DNA of 64,000 nucleotides from an uncultured Bacteroidota bacterium (GTDB lineage: Bacteria > Bacteroidota > Bacteroidia > AKYH767-A > OLB10). The stretch is from the NCBI GenBank assembly GCA_903847585.1, contig CAINEC010000020.1, forward strand, positions 30,753 through 94,752, in the 5' to 3' direction. The position numbers and the translations under genes were made by a program. Below, in pieces: positions 1 to 8,411 of the stretch (position 1 is the first letter of the stretch; each line of letters starts with the position of its first letter). Below the pieces are notes generated by a model. The model made no database searches and was not told the DNA's origin. It saw only the letters and a list, made by a program, of their open reading frames with translations.

Positions 1-1960
1 TTTCCTTCGGATTAAATCGGTTTTTGCACAGCGGTAAAATAGAATTTTCAGAGGCTATAGCAAATATTAGATTAGGTTTGAAGTGCTGCTGAATAGCATG
101 TATCCATTTTTGTGCATCGGGTCCGCTAACAACTAATTCTGATTTCGAATTTTCTAAATAGAGCTTTACTTGCGCCCATTTGCAATACCACGGCAATGCA
201 TTGCTGATTTCTTTTTGCATTAAAGCAATCATTTGCTCAGCATGATTTAAATAAGTTGCGTCATCAAAATAGCGCGACAATAAATATAGGTTCATGGCCA
301 TCATGGCATTGGAAGAAGGAATCACATTATCTTGTAGTTCCATACTGCGCTTGATTAATTTTTCAGCAGTAGCAGAGGTGAAATAGAATAGGGGAGAACC
401 TTCTGCACTAAATTGATGGATGGCCGTTTCACAAAGACTCTTTGCTTGCATCAAATATTTTTCATCAAAGGTGATTTGATAAACGGCAATCAAGCCTTCA
501 ATGATACTAGCATAATCATCTAAAAATCCTTCGCGATGTTGTACCGATGATTTTATTAGGTCTGCATCAACAACCGAATGAATCACTTTGTTATCTTCTA
601 TCAAATGTTGAATGATGCTATCTGCAAGATGAATAGATGCTTGATAATAGTTATCCTCATTCGTCGACATAAAAGCATCTGAAAATCCTTTTAGCAATAA
701 TCCGTTCCAGCAAGCAATTTTTTTATGATCTAATCCCGGACGAACACGTTTATTGCGTTCAGTAAAAAGTTTGTTTTTTATTTGATGGATTATAGAATTC
801 AAATCTATTGCTGACAGATTAAGTTTTTCGCAAATAGTAAGTGCATTTTCATTTCTTAAAGGAATATAAACTTCGTCCTCCCAATATCCTTTTTCATCGA
901 AATGAAAATAATCCTTCGCAACTAAATATTCTTGCTCCGTTAAAATACTTTGTAATTCGTTTAGTGTCCATGTATAAAATTTCCCCTCTACACCTTCGGT
1001 ATCAGCATCCAGTGCTGCGTAGTATAAATTCGAATCCGATTTTAACTCATTATTCAAGAAAGTAAAAATCCCTTCAATTGTTTCTTTGTATTTTTCATTC
1101 CTGAAAATACTATACGACTTCGCATAAAGTGATAATAGTTGCGCGTTATCGTACAACATTTTTTCAAAGTGAGGAACCTTCCATTCCATATCAGTGCTGT
1201 ATCTACAAAAGCCTCCACCTAATTGATCATAGATTCCACCGTGCAACATTTTATTCAAGGTGAGTTGCAAATGCTCACCAGCATAAGGATGTTGATGCAA
1301 TAAATAAAAATCAAGCATCCAATCGTAATTGTTTGGCATCGGAAATTTAGGAGAACGATTATTCCCACCATCGGTAGTATCAAAATTCACTGACCAATTC
1401 AGGAAAAGCTGTTGCCAGTCAGTCGACTCCATCTTACTAACGGTGGTGTCGTTCCGTAAAGATTCCATTTTAAGAAGTCCTTCTGTAAGTTCCTGTGCGT
1501 AGGTCAGGCATTTTTCTGCATCGTTGCGGTACAAATTAGCAATATGCAATAAAATAGATCTCCATTGTTCCTTGTGAAAATACGTTCCGCCATAAATCGG
1601 ACGACCATCAGGAAGCAAAACACAGTTCAATGGCCATCCACCTCTGCCGGTCATCAATTGTACTGCATCCATATAAATTTTATCGAGGTCGGGCCGCTCT
1701 TCACGATCGACTTTGATGCAAATAAAATTTTTGTTCATCACCGTAGCAATCTCCTCATCTTCGAAACTCTCACGTTCCATCACATGGCACCAATGGCAGG
1801 TGGAGTATCCAATACTAACAATGATTAATTTGTTTTCTTGCTGCGCCTTTGATAAAGCATCTTCACTCCACGGTAGCCAGTCTACGGGATTATAGGCATG
1901 CTGCAATAAATACGGACTACTGCAATGAATAAGGGCATTGGGTTGGCGATTTGTCTCCAT
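1..1960 (-). CDS. Thioredoxin-fold DUF255 protein (YyaL/SSP411 family), C-terminus cut by window edge
   Basis: The frame is open from an ATG at 1960 to the left edge, about 653 codons. That is close to the usual length of this family (roughly 670-690 residues), so only a short C-terminal piece is missing. The N-terminal thioredoxin-like domain shows the signature [12 protein letters not shown] at about residues 17-28, then the redox motif CHWC at residues 55-58 followed by [14 protein letters not shown]. The remainder should be the alpha/alpha-barrel domain resembling sugar epimerases and glycosidases. The family's biochemical role is not settled, so no reaction is claimed. It is divergent from the small membrane protein gene at 2012, with 51 bases between the starts. 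Confidence 0.9.
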   Translation of the reverse strand, partial: METNRQPNALIHCSSPYLLQHAYNPVDWLPWSEDALSKAQQENKLIIVSIGYSTCHWCHVMERESFEDEEIATVMNKNFICIKVDREERPDLDKIYMDAVQLMTGRGGWPLNCVLLPDGRPIYGGTYFHKEQWRSILLHIANLYRNDAEKCLTYAQELTEGLLKMESLRNDTTVSKMESTDWQQLFLNWSVNFDTTDGGNNRSPKFPMPNNYDWMLDFYLLHQHPYAGEHLQLTLNKMLHGGIYDQLGGGFCRYSTDMEWKVPHFEKMLYDNAQLLSLYAKSYSIFRNEKYKETIEGIFTFLNNELKSDSNLYYAALDADTEGVEGKFYTWTLNELQSILTEQEYLVAKDYFHFDEKGYWEDEVYIPLRNENALTICEKLNLSAIDLNSIIHQIKNKLFTERNKRVRPGLDHKKIACWNGLLLKGFSDAFMSTNEDNYYQASIHLADSIIQHLIEDNKVIHSVVDADLIKSSVQHREGFLDDYASIIEGLIAVYQITFDEKYLMQAKSLCETAIHQFSAEGSPLFYFTSATAEKLIKRSMELQDNVIPSSNAMMAMNLYLLSRYFDDATYLNHAEQMIALMQKEISNALPWYCKWAQVKLYLENSKSELVVSGPDAQKWIHAIQQHFKPNLIFAIASENSILPLCKNRFNPKE

Positions 1961-1999
1961 CGTTCTAAGGTAGCGCAAATATCGTATAATTAGAATTTA

Positions 2000-2007
2000 T
2001 ATCTTTG
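2000..2007 (+). promoter_or_regulatory. Bacteroidota -7 promoter box, leaderless spacing
   Basis: TATCTTTG fits the TAnnTTTG consensus perfectly. It ends 4 bases before the ATG at 2012, so the transcript should begin at or very near the start codon. A clear -33 TTTG element is not obvious. Confidence 0.6.
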
Positions 2008-2011
2008 GCGT

Positions 2012-2218
2012 ATGTCAAATCGTCGTCGTGTCATCATTATCGTAACATCCGTAATTGTTGGATGTATCTTATCATATTTTGTTTTTAAACTACGTCGCGG
2101 TGGTGGTGATTTAACCGCTGAAGACCAAGGATTTTTAATCACCAATTTTACTTTTTCATTGGCGATTATTTTAGGCGTTGGGTATTTCTTCATTTGGAAT
2201 AAGAAGAAGGATTTATAA
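2012..2218 (+). CDS. Small two-helix membrane protein of unknown function
   Basis: A 68-residue protein with two hydrophobic segments (about residues 7-26 and 45-61) separated by a short polar loop rich in Arg and Gly. A basic N-terminus (MSNRRR) and basic C-terminus (NKKKDL) suggest both ends are cytoplasmic with the loop outside. No family is recognised. The well-placed -7 box directly upstream supports a real gene rather than a chance frame. It is divergent from the DUF255 gene and convergent with the LamG protein gene at 2348, from which it is separated by two palindromes. Confidence 0.6.
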   Translation: MSNRRRVIIIVTSVIVGCILSYFVFKLRRGGGDLTAEDQGFLITNFTFSLAIILGVGYFFIWNKKKDL

Positions 2219-2231
2219 ACAAATCGATTGT

Positions 2232-2261
2232 AGCAGGGTCGGGTTTAAACCCGACCCTGCT
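2232..2261. repeat. Perfect 30-base palindrome between convergent genes
   Basis: The two 15-base arms are exact reverse complements with no loop (centre TTTAAA, arms containing AGCAGGGTCGGG). It lies 13 bases after the stop of the small membrane protein. There is no T-run on either side, so it is not a classical intrinsic terminator, although it could act as an mRNA 3' stabilising hairpin. It shares the frame CAGGGT..GG.TTTAA with the second palindrome at 2298-2325. Confidence 0.8.
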
Positions 2262-2290
2262 TGTAGAAAACCACAATTCGCTATTATGAG

Positions 2291-2325
2291 CAAAAAAACA
2301 GGGTATGGTTTTAACCATACCCTGT
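2291..2325 (-). terminator. Intrinsic terminator of the LamG protein gene
   Basis: The 28-base inverted repeat at 2298-2325 has 13-base arms (ACAGGGTATGGTT and its complement) and a 2-base loop. Read on the minus strand it is followed by seven T's (2291-2297 are mostly A on the plus strand). This is where transcripts of the 2348-3979 gene should end. Confidence 0.8.
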
Positions 2326-2347
2326 AAATAAAAATTTAATCGGGGGT

Positions 2348-3979
2348 TTATTGTACAATCATACGACTATCATTTTGTCCGCCGTTGATTAACAAGCGCA
2401 CAATGTAGATGCCTTTCTGATACTGATCGCCTAAGAAAATTTCTTTGCTAATACGACCATCTTCTGCTGTTGCCTGCGACTGATAAATAACTTGTCCCAT
2501 TGCACTGATAACTTGAATTGTTCCTTCGCCTTCTACCTCGCCCTCATATGTAAATTTGAAAGAACCGTTATTCGGATTTGGGAATAGATTTACACCTTGT
2601 GATAATTCTGGTGCAAGTGTTCTTGCTTCTTCATTAATATCATTGCTTGTTGGCTCTGATTGGTTGTTGTTAGCTATTCTACAATTTACATTAGTAGTAA
2701 TAGCGCTACCACTAATACGAGAACAACCAGTTGTTAAGTTCTTAGTCACTACTTTGTAAGTACCTGGTTGTTTCACTACTTGCGAGTAGTTTGTTGCATT
2801 CTCTAGAGAGATATTGGTACGATACCATTGCACGCTATAATTGCTTCCAAGGTTAGTGCAGTTAAGTGTTACGCTATCACCTGCGCAGAACGATGTTGCT
2901 CCGCTAGCAGATACAGATGCAAAAGCATTTGTTTTAGTTGTTACTTGAATGGCATTGCTCGTTAAGGCAGTGCCGTTACACGTTGCAACGCAAGTATAAG
3001 ATCCAGTTGCAGTTGCTTTATAGGTGCGTGATGTTCCGTTGCTAGTTACATTCACTCCGTTCTTTTTCCATTGGTAAGTGCCACCTACAACATCACTTGT
3101 TAAGTTCACATAGTTACCTGCGCAGAAAGTCGTTGGGCCATCAGCGGTGATTGTATTGGAAGAACTATTACAAGTTTGTGCATTGTATAAAGCTGTAATT
3201 TCTTGTTGAGTAAGGGCGCGATTCCAGATACCGATATCGTCAACTTTTCCATCATAAGGATTCCAGTGGCCATTTGCTTGATCCGACATTCCAATTGAAA
3301 TTCCAGAATTACCTAAAGTGTTTAATGTAAAACCATTTGCAGGAACTGAATCAACTAAAACTCCATTTAAATATTGTTTGAGATATGCACCATTGAAAGT
3401 TAGAGAGGAATTGTTCCAAGAGCCAATATTCACTTGTGGACTAAAACTTTGTAACACAGATTGATTATTATTGGGGGCTGCTTGTATAACCATTGCTCTT
3501 ACAGTATGTGATTGACCAACTTCTAATACCCATGTTTGACCATTTGGATTATTATATCCATATTGAAAACGGTTCGCAATTTCTAATGCTTGACTACTAC
3601 ATCCCCAAGTTGAAACATAAAACCATGCTGAAACTGTGATATTGGGCGAGTTAAATGAACTATTATAAGGAATGTATATCTCATCACCCCCAGAACCCCA
3701 ACTCCAATTAGAACAAGAAAATGAATATGCATTATTAAGTAAATTGTTTCTATCAGAGGTTAGATTAGCTCCAACTACCGTCCCATTATTCCCATTCCCA
3801 CTTTCATCATTTGCATTTCCATTAAAGGGCCACCAGCCTACGAGTCCGTTGGTAGGTACATACGACGGTACTTGCGCAAAGGCGCTGCTTGCAGCAAGTA
3901 AGATTGCTGTGATAATTGATTTTGTTTTGCGGCCAATTATTGTTTTTTTAATTGAGGCCGTGATTACTGCGTAATTCAT
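2348..3979 (-). CDS. Secreted LamG/Ig-like protein with T9SS type A sorting domain
   Basis: 543 residues. An N-terminal export signal (hydrophobic stretch ending ASSAFA) precedes a LamG/concanavalin-like domain starting GLVGWWPFNGNANDESG. Two Ig-like repeats follow (each with an FCAG motif, at about residues 286 and 366), then a C-terminal T9SS type A sorting domain with NLFPNPNNGSF. The protein is therefore expected to cross the outer membrane through the type IX system and be attached to the surface or released. It is a close paralogue of the 4603-6165 gene. Unlike that copy, the codon aligned with the paralogue's ATG is an Arg codon (residue 17), and the start used here lies 16 codons further upstream. 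Ligand unknown. Confidence 0.85.
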   Translation of the reverse strand: MNYAVITASIKKTIIGRKTKSIITAILLAASSAFAQVPSYVPTNGLVGWWPFNGNANDESGNGNNGTVVGANLTSDRNNLLNNAYSFSCSNWSWGSGGDEIYIPYNSSFNSPNITVSAWFYVSTWGCSSQALEIANRFQYGYNNPNGQTWVLEVGQSHTVRAMVIQAAPNNNQSVLQSFSPQVNIGSWNNSSLTFNGAYLKQYLNGVLVDSVPANGFTLNTLGNSGISIGMSDQANGHWNPYDGKVDDIGIWNRALTQQEITALYNAQTCNSSSNTITADGPTTFCAGNYVNLTSDVVGGTYQWKKNGVNVTSNGTSRTYKATATGSYTCVATCNGTALTSNAIQVTTKTNAFASVSASGATSFCAGDSVTLNCTNLGSNYSVQWYRTNISLENATNYSQVVKQPGTYKVVTKNLTTGCSRISGSAITTNVNCRIANNNQSEPTSNDINEEARTLAPELSQGVNLFPNPNNGSFKFTYEGEVEGEGTIQVISAMGQVIYQSQATAEDGRISKEIFLGDQYQKGIYIVRLLINGGQNDSRMIVQ

Positions 3980-4010
3980 TTTAAAAATATTTTTAGTTAG
4001 TTTTATGTTT

Positions 4011-4586
4011 TTATTTAGCTTTTTGCCAATAATAAATTAATCCTATTCCAGAGAAGAAATTATATTTTGCATTTAACACTGTTGTTTTTTCTGACCCCGA
4101 TACATTATTATTATCGGGAGTGTTTTTATTATATCTAACTGAAAAAGAAGCAATGCTTGATGTTAAAGCCCAATTTTTATTGAAGAAATATTCAATTCCT
4201 GGAGAGAAATTAAATCCTAAAGAAAATAATTTTGAATTTCCTTCTTTTCTATTTGGTATTACATCAAAATCGAATCTTGAAAAAGCATAGAATTTTTCGC
4301 TTATTTGTTTGTTGTGTTTAATAAAGGTGTTAACGTGTATTGTTCTTCTTGTTTGGTCAGTTACTTTATAATCTATATTTAGACCTAATGCTGTTTTAGG
4401 GGAAACGTAAACACCAAAAATTGGAGATATGATTGCGCTCTCTGACGAAACTTTAGCGCTATCTGTTTTGTTAGCAATCATAGTAAAGTCCATTGACCCG
4501 CCTATTATTTTACCACCTTTATTTATCTGTGCATTTGTCGGTAGTGCATAAACAAATACAATAATAATAGTTGCAAGTTTTTTCAT
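4011..4586 (-). CDS. Small outer-membrane beta-barrel protein
   Basis: 191 residues with a cleavable signal peptide (MKKLATIIIVFVYALPTNAQ). The mature chain has alternating polar/apolar strands, many aromatic residues and a C-terminal aromatic-rich strand ending GLIYYWQKAK, all typical of small 8-stranded outer-membrane barrels in Bacteroidota. It lies on the same strand between the two LamG/Ig paralogues, 31 bases after one start and 16 bases after the other gene's stop codon, so the three are probably co-transcribed. No specific substrate can be proposed. Confidence 0.7.
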   Translation of the reverse strand: MKKLATIIIVFVYALPTNAQINKGGKIIGGSMDFTMIANKTDSAKVSSESAIISPIFGVYVSPKTALGLNIDYKVTDQTRRTIHVNTFIKHNKQISEKFYAFSRFDFDVIPNRKEGNSKLFSLGFNFSPGIEYFFNKNWALTSSIASFSVRYNKNTPDNNNVSGSEKTTVLNAKYNFFSGIGLIYYWQKAK

Positions 4587-4602
4587 TTTTTTTATTTTTT
4601 TA

Positions 4603-6165
4603 TTATTTTAAAATCACTTTTGAATCATACACTTCGCTCCCTATAATTAAACGTACTATACAAAGTTGTCCTTTGCTTTGCTCATCAATTTGGATAGTGC
4701 GGTTAAGTGTGCCGTTAGTGATGTTTACTTTTTCAGAAGAAAGAATTTGTCCCATTGCATTGTAAACTTCTAACATTGCATCTCCATTTAATTCTAGTCC
4801 CATTAACTCAACAGTAAATTTATTATCGGAAGTTGGATTAGGGTAGATGTAGATTTTTCCTTTTGGTTCATCATTAACTCCACGTGCTGCAAAATCACTT
4901 TCCGTAATATCAGCTGCAATAACATCCGGATTTGCTAAACGGCAATTAACAGCAACAACAACACTACTACCACTAATACGAGAGCAACCATTCGTTAAAT
5001 TTCTGGTTACTACTTTATAAGTTCCAGGTTGCTTAACTACTTGAGAATAATTGATAGCATTCTCCATTGAGATATTCGTACGATACCATTGCACGCTGTA
5101 ATTACTTCCAAGGTTAGTGCAGTTAAGTGTAACGCTATCACCTGCGCAAAACGATGTCGCACCGCTGGCAGTTACTGATGCAAATGCATTTGTTTTAGAA
5201 GTTACTGATATCGCATTGCTCGTTAAGGCAGTCCCGTTACAAGTAGCTACACAAGTATAAGAACCAGTTGCTGTTGCTTTATAAGTGCGCGATGTTCCAT
5301 TGCTGGTAACATTCACTCCATTCTTCTTCCATTGGTAGGAACCACCCACTACATCACTTGTTAAGTTAACGTAGTTACCAGCACAAAATGTCGTTGGACC
5401 GTCGGCTATTATAGTTGTACTTGTGCAAGATTGTGCATTAAATAAATTTGTAATCTCTTGTTGATTTAAGGCACGGTTCCAGATTCCGATGTCATCTAAA
5501 TTCCCATTTAAAAAATAATTACTTCCTCTTAACATTCCGAAAAACAATGGATTTGAATTTGATGATGATTTGTATATCCAGCTATTATTAAATGTGCCTT
5601 CTAAATTACCATTATAATAAATTCTTATTTCATTGATGTTCTTTTCAACAACACAAATGATATTAGTCCATATTGACGGAGTTAATTGTGTTGAAGTATA
5701 AAAATGAATCGGTGGCTGAACAGTTAAATTTGTATTGTATTCAAATTTTGTTTTGTTTGTATAATCATATCCCATTTGAAAACCAATTCCATTATCATTT
5801 GTTTGCATCCCTTCCTTTGAAATAAAGCCACCGCAGTAATTAGTATTTGAGCAAGTATTTGAGATTTTAACCCAAAGAGAAATTGAAAAATCCTGATTTG
5901 TATTAAAGTTTACATTGTTTGAATTTGTTGTTACATTGTTGTTAATACCATTAAAGCTGTAAGCACTATTAATACTTCCAAATCTATCACTCGTCAATGT
6001 CGCACCATTCACCGTTCCATTATTCCCATTCCCACTCTCATCATTCGCATTTCCATTAAACGGCCACCAGCCTACGAGTCCGTTAGTGGGTACATACGAA
6101 GGTACTTGCGCGAAGGCGCTGCTAGCAGCTAATAAGAGTGCTGCGATTAAACTTTTAGTTTTCAT
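4603..6165 (-). CDS. Secreted LamG/Ig-like protein with T9SS type A sorting domain (paralogue)
   Basis: 520 residues. The signal peptide MKTKSLIAALLLAASSAFA is followed by a LamG domain beginning GLVGWWPFNGNANDESG, then two Ig-like repeats nearly identical to those of the 2348-3979 protein, and a T9SS type A C-terminal domain containing IYPNPTSDNKF. Identity with the paralogue is very high at the N-terminus and in the Ig repeats. The LamG core and the sorting domain differ much more, so the pair looks like a tandem duplication later diversified in its binding domain. It is probably the first gene of a three-gene unit with the barrel protein and the paralogue. Confidence 0.87.
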   Translation of the reverse strand: MKTKSLIAALLLAASSAFAQVPSYVPTNGLVGWWPFNGNANDESGNGNNGTVNGATLTSDRFGSINSAYSFNGINNNVTTNSNNVNFNTNQDFSISLWVKISNTCSNTNYCGGFISKEGMQTNDNGIGFQMGYDYTNKTKFEYNTNLTVQPPIHFYTSTQLTPSIWTNIICVVEKNINEIRIYYNGNLEGTFNNSWIYKSSSNSNPLFFGMLRGSNYFLNGNLDDIGIWNRALNQQEITNLFNAQSCTSTTIIADGPTTFCAGNYVNLTSDVVGGSYQWKKNGVNVTSNGTSRTYKATATGSYTCVATCNGTALTSNAISVTSKTNAFASVTASGATSFCAGDSVTLNCTNLGSNYSVQWYRTNISMENAINYSQVVKQPGTYKVVTRNLTNGCSRISGSSVVVAVNCRLANPDVIAADITESDFAARGVNDEPKGKIYIYPNPTSDNKFTVELMGLELNGDAMLEVYNAMGQILSSEKVNITNGTLNRTIQIDEQSKGQLCIVRLIIGSEVYDSKVILK

Positions 6166-6612
6166 GTTTATCTGGTTGTTGTTTTAGTAAAATCCCGACA
6201 AATTGAAATAATAAATGAATAGATGGAATGAAAGCATTTCCCTCTTATCAACTGCTATAATTTCAATAATATTCAAATTTACGGGTTGTATTAATTCCCT
6301 CCTAGAATTATTTGTGGAAATAACTAACAAGTTATTGTTTGAGGGGGAGGTTGTTTTTCTAGGATTGAAGTGTGCTTCATTGATACCTTTCAGCAAACGA
6401 TAAGTTTTAAACCTCTCTAAATCTCTCCAAGGGAGAGACTTTAAATCATTTTAATACGAATTATAAGCTTCGCTCCTAATGAAGTATCATTATCCCGCCT
6501 TTGGGCGGGACTTTATTATTACTCCTCTCCTTTGGAGAGTCCCGATAATTATCGGGAGGGAGAGGTCAAGAACCAATAATTGTGGTGTTGGTAACCTAGT
6601 AGCGTAAGTTTC
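6166..6612. other. Gene-free spacer with a cluster of small palindromes
   Basis: No convincing gene is present: short frames here lack start signals and family features. The right half (6422-6556) holds four hairpin-forming sequences, described separately. It lies between the end of the DUF4846 gene and the start of the 4603-6165 gene. Confidence 0.6.
6422..6556. repeat. Cluster of four short palindromes
   Basis: Four inverted repeats follow each other. They are TCTCTCC-AAG-GGAGAGA at 6422-6438, TCCCGCC-TTTG-GGCGGGA at 6493-6510, CTCTCC-TTT-GGAGAG at 6525-6539 and CCCGATAATTATCGGG at 6541-6556. The CTCTCC/GGAGAG hairpin recurs at 8971-8987. Such extragenic palindromes could end transcription from the DUF4846 side or be remnants of small non-coding repeat elements. 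Confidence 0.7.
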
Positions 6613-7473
6613 TTATTCAAACCTTTTAATGTTCGCTACGCTAAAAGTATAGCGGGCGGTTTCTATACTACCGCTGTTTAGGTCTAAATGGTACCAAGGA
6701 CTAATACCACTTTCAAAAGGATTGGTCAGGATGTGGATAGATTGAGCGGGCATATAACTTTCGGCTAATAAATAAATTTTATTGTTGTGCTTATCCTTGG
6801 CACATCCAACAATCATAACCGCATGTCCTGGACTACCAGGAGTGATGATAATGTCACCACTACTGATTGCAGCGTTGCTAGTAACTGGTTTTGTTTCTTT
6901 GTTAACCGAAATAGTCCCTGCGTAATTATAAATCACATCAAGATATTTACGAAAAGATGCATAACTATCATCTTCGTTGGCTGTTTCTGAAAAAGACACA
7001 CTGTTTCCACTAATAATTGGTCGTATGCCGTTAACATAATCTGTCCATGAAAAATAATCGCCACTTGTAAAATGAAATCCTATCTCGTCAAATCGTTTTT
7101 GCTGAAATAAATATTCGGCACGTAAGCGGATAGTAGCATCTGCACATTGTTGCAAATCTTTAGTTCCTACATCGTAATTAATAATTGCAATATGCTCTGA
7201 TTGATTGCTAATCGGATTTCCAGCGTAATCTAAAACAGGAGATCCTGCAGGTGCTAATGGAAGATTTTGTAAAAATTCTGCAAATGAATTTGGCGATGCC
7301 GTTTCCCATGAAAAACCTGATGGTGGAGCAATTCGTTTAATTAATTTTTCTCCGGTAGGTGTTATTACTACTGATGATTCTGATGGAATATTATCGCCAG
7401 TATTTTCTTGTGTTGAGTTATTACACGAAAATAACAGCAGTATAAAGCCCGCTACTAAATTTAATAAATACAT
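6613..7473 (-). CDS. DUF4846 family lipoprotein
   Basis: 286 residues with a lipoprotein signal (hydrophobic segment ending LLFSC; acylated Cys at about residue 17), followed by a polar linker and a domain matching the DUF4846 family of Bacteroidota. The conserved-looking stretches are GSPVLDYAGNP, CADATIRLRAEYLF, GDYFSWTDYVNGIRP and the GSPGHAVMIVG block near the C-terminus. That His-containing block, with GDIIITPG before it, resembles papain-like (NlpC/CHAP-type) segments, but no catalytic Cys can be assigned with confidence, so enzymatic activity is only a guess. It lies 9 bases downstream of the repeat protein gene and is probably in the same transcript. Confidence 0.8.
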   Translation of the reverse strand: MYLLNLVAGFILLLFSCNNSTQENTGDNIPSESSVVITPTGEKLIKRIAPPSGFSWETASPNSFAEFLQNLPLAPAGSPVLDYAGNPISNQSEHIAIINYDVGTKDLQQCADATIRLRAEYLFQQKRFDEIGFHFTSGDYFSWTDYVNGIRPIISGNSVSFSETANEDDSYASFRKYLDVIYNYAGTISVNKETKPVTSNAAISSGDIIITPGSPGHAVMIVGCAKDKHNNKIYLLAESYMPAQSIHILTNPFESGISPWYHLDLNSGSIETARYTFSVANIKRFE

Positions 7474-7482
7474 CTATTTGTT

Positions 7483-7899
7483 TTATTTAATTAAACATAC
7501 AATCACCCATTTCTCAGGAATGCCTTCGAAGTAAAATTCCTTACTTCCATATTGGTTACTACGACGAAGGGTAGAGCAATCAAGGTAATATAATTTGTCG
7601 CCATAGGCATCTTTTGAGCGGATAGTTTTGCCATCAAAATAAAAAACCTTTTCTCCAATGGCATTTTTAAAACGCACATACGATCCATCAATAAATAATA
7701 ACTTCTCTCCGTATTCATCCGTTCTTCGTATCGTGCCTCCATCAAAATAAAATAGCTTCTCTCCATACTGGTCTTTATTGCGCAAGAAATTTCCATCTAC
7801 GTAATAGACTTTTTCTCCGTATTCATCTTTCAGTCGGATGGTCTGTGCAAACGATACTTGTGAAATTAATATGGTTAGGACGAATAATATTTTTTTCAT
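7483..7899 (-). CDS. Exported protein made of six 18-residue YGEK repeats
   Basis: 138 residues from the ATG at 7899. A longer frame to 7920 starts with TTG and is less likely. A signal peptide (MKKILFVLTILISQVSFAQ) is followed by six consecutive repeats of exactly 18 residues with the pattern D-x-Y-G-E-K-hydrophobic-x-Y-x-D-G-x-x-x-R-x-x. The last repeats are degenerate. Each unit would form a short beta-hairpin, so the chain probably folds as a small beta-solenoid or open sheet. No known family can be named. It is probably transcribed together with the DUF4846 lipoprotein. Confidence 0.75.
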   Translation of the reverse strand: MKKILFVLTILISQVSFAQTIRLKDEYGEKVYYVDGNFLRNKDQYGEKLFYFDGGTIRRTDEYGEKLLFIDGSYVRFKNAIGEKVFYFDGKTIRSKDAYGDKLYYLDCSTLRRSNQYGSKEFYFEGIPEKWVIVCLIK

Positions 7900-7917
7900 G
7901 TGCATGGAGTGTGGAAT

Positions 7918-7925
7918 CAAAAGTA
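7918..7925 (-). promoter_or_regulatory. -7 promoter box for the YGEK-repeat gene
   Basis: CAAAAGTA on the plus strand reads TACTTTTG on the minus strand, a perfect TAnnTTTG match, 18 bases before the ATG at 7899. This supports the 7899 start over the TTG at 7920, which would lie against the box. Confidence 0.55.
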
Positions 7926-8030
7926 TGAAATTAGTTAACGAAAATAAATTGGAATTATTACTGCTACCAATTACTTGCTTTGTTTTTGGACGGAATCAAA
8001 TTTTTGCTCCCGGTAATTCGGGAGTCATAT

Positions 8031-8175
8031 CGCGAGCACACTAGCACATCGCGAAGCCTCGCGAGCACACTAGCACACTAGCATATTAGCACATCGCGAA
8101 GCCTCGCGAGCACACTAGCACATTAACACATTAGCAAATTGGCACATTGGCACATTAACATATTAGCACATTAAC
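8031..8175. repeat. Octamer-periodic repeat array with an embedded 45-base direct repeat
   Basis: From 8112 to 8175 eight consecutive 8-base units fit A[A/C/T]A[C/T]TNNC (for example ACATTAAC, ACATTAGC, AAATTGGC). To the left, a 45-base unit is repeated in tandem at 8048-8092 and 8093-8137, each starting with ATCGCGAAGCCTCGCGAG, which itself contains the inverted repeat TCGCGA...TCGCGA. No spacer/repeat alternation of CRISPR type is present. The arrays at 8377-8408, 9203-9250 and 23245-23276 use the same 8-base rule. Confidence 0.8.
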
Positions 8176-8223
8176 TTAAGTGTTTGTAAATGTTTATTAA
8201 CCGGATAATTGTTTACGAAGGCA

Positions 8224-8301
8224 TAATTTTGTCGCGGTCCCGAGGTTTTCTCGGGATACGGTGGGGCTGCTGTCCCCCCATGGTATGTGTGGCTTGTTTT
8301 T
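8224..8301 (+). other. Possible small non-coding transcript
   Basis: TAATTTTG at 8224-8231 is a perfect -7 box. It is followed by a hairpin TCCCGAG-GTTTT-CTCGGGA (8238-8256), a second stem TGGGG/CCCCA (8262-8280) and a T-run near 8297-8301. This layout fits a short structured RNA, but no known RNA family is recognised, there is no coding frame, and transcription is unproven. The rest of the 7926-8411 spacer holds only repeats. Confidence 0.25.
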
Positions 8302-8376
8302 AAATCATTAACTCGGCAAGCTCGGTACAAGCAGTGGCCTCTCTATTTCATTTTCAATCCCGATAATTCGCGAGGT

Positions 8377-8408
8377 GCATTTTCAAACTTTCAAATTTTC
8401 AAATTCAC
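8377..8408. repeat. Short octamer array at the 3' side of the DUF1643 gene
   Basis: Four consecutive 8-base units (GCATTTTC, AAACTTTC, AAATTTTC, AAATTCAC) run up to three bases before the stop codon of the DUF1643 gene. The same unit rule applies to the array at 9203-9250 on the other side of this locus. Confidence 0.65.
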
Positions 8409-8411
8409 GCA

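Noticed and set aside
6184..6396. A 70-residue frame on the minus strand as a gene
   Set aside because: No start signal, no signal peptide or family pattern, and the frame lies in an A/T-rich spacer.
7503..7796. 97-residue minus-strand frame overlapping the YGEK-repeat gene
   Set aside because: It is the same repeated DNA read in another frame; it lacks the signal peptide and promoter position that the YGEK frame has.
8031..8175. Repeat array as a CRISPR
   Set aside because: Units are 8 bases (or 45 with internal octamers), there are no unique spacers of constant length and no cas genes nearby.
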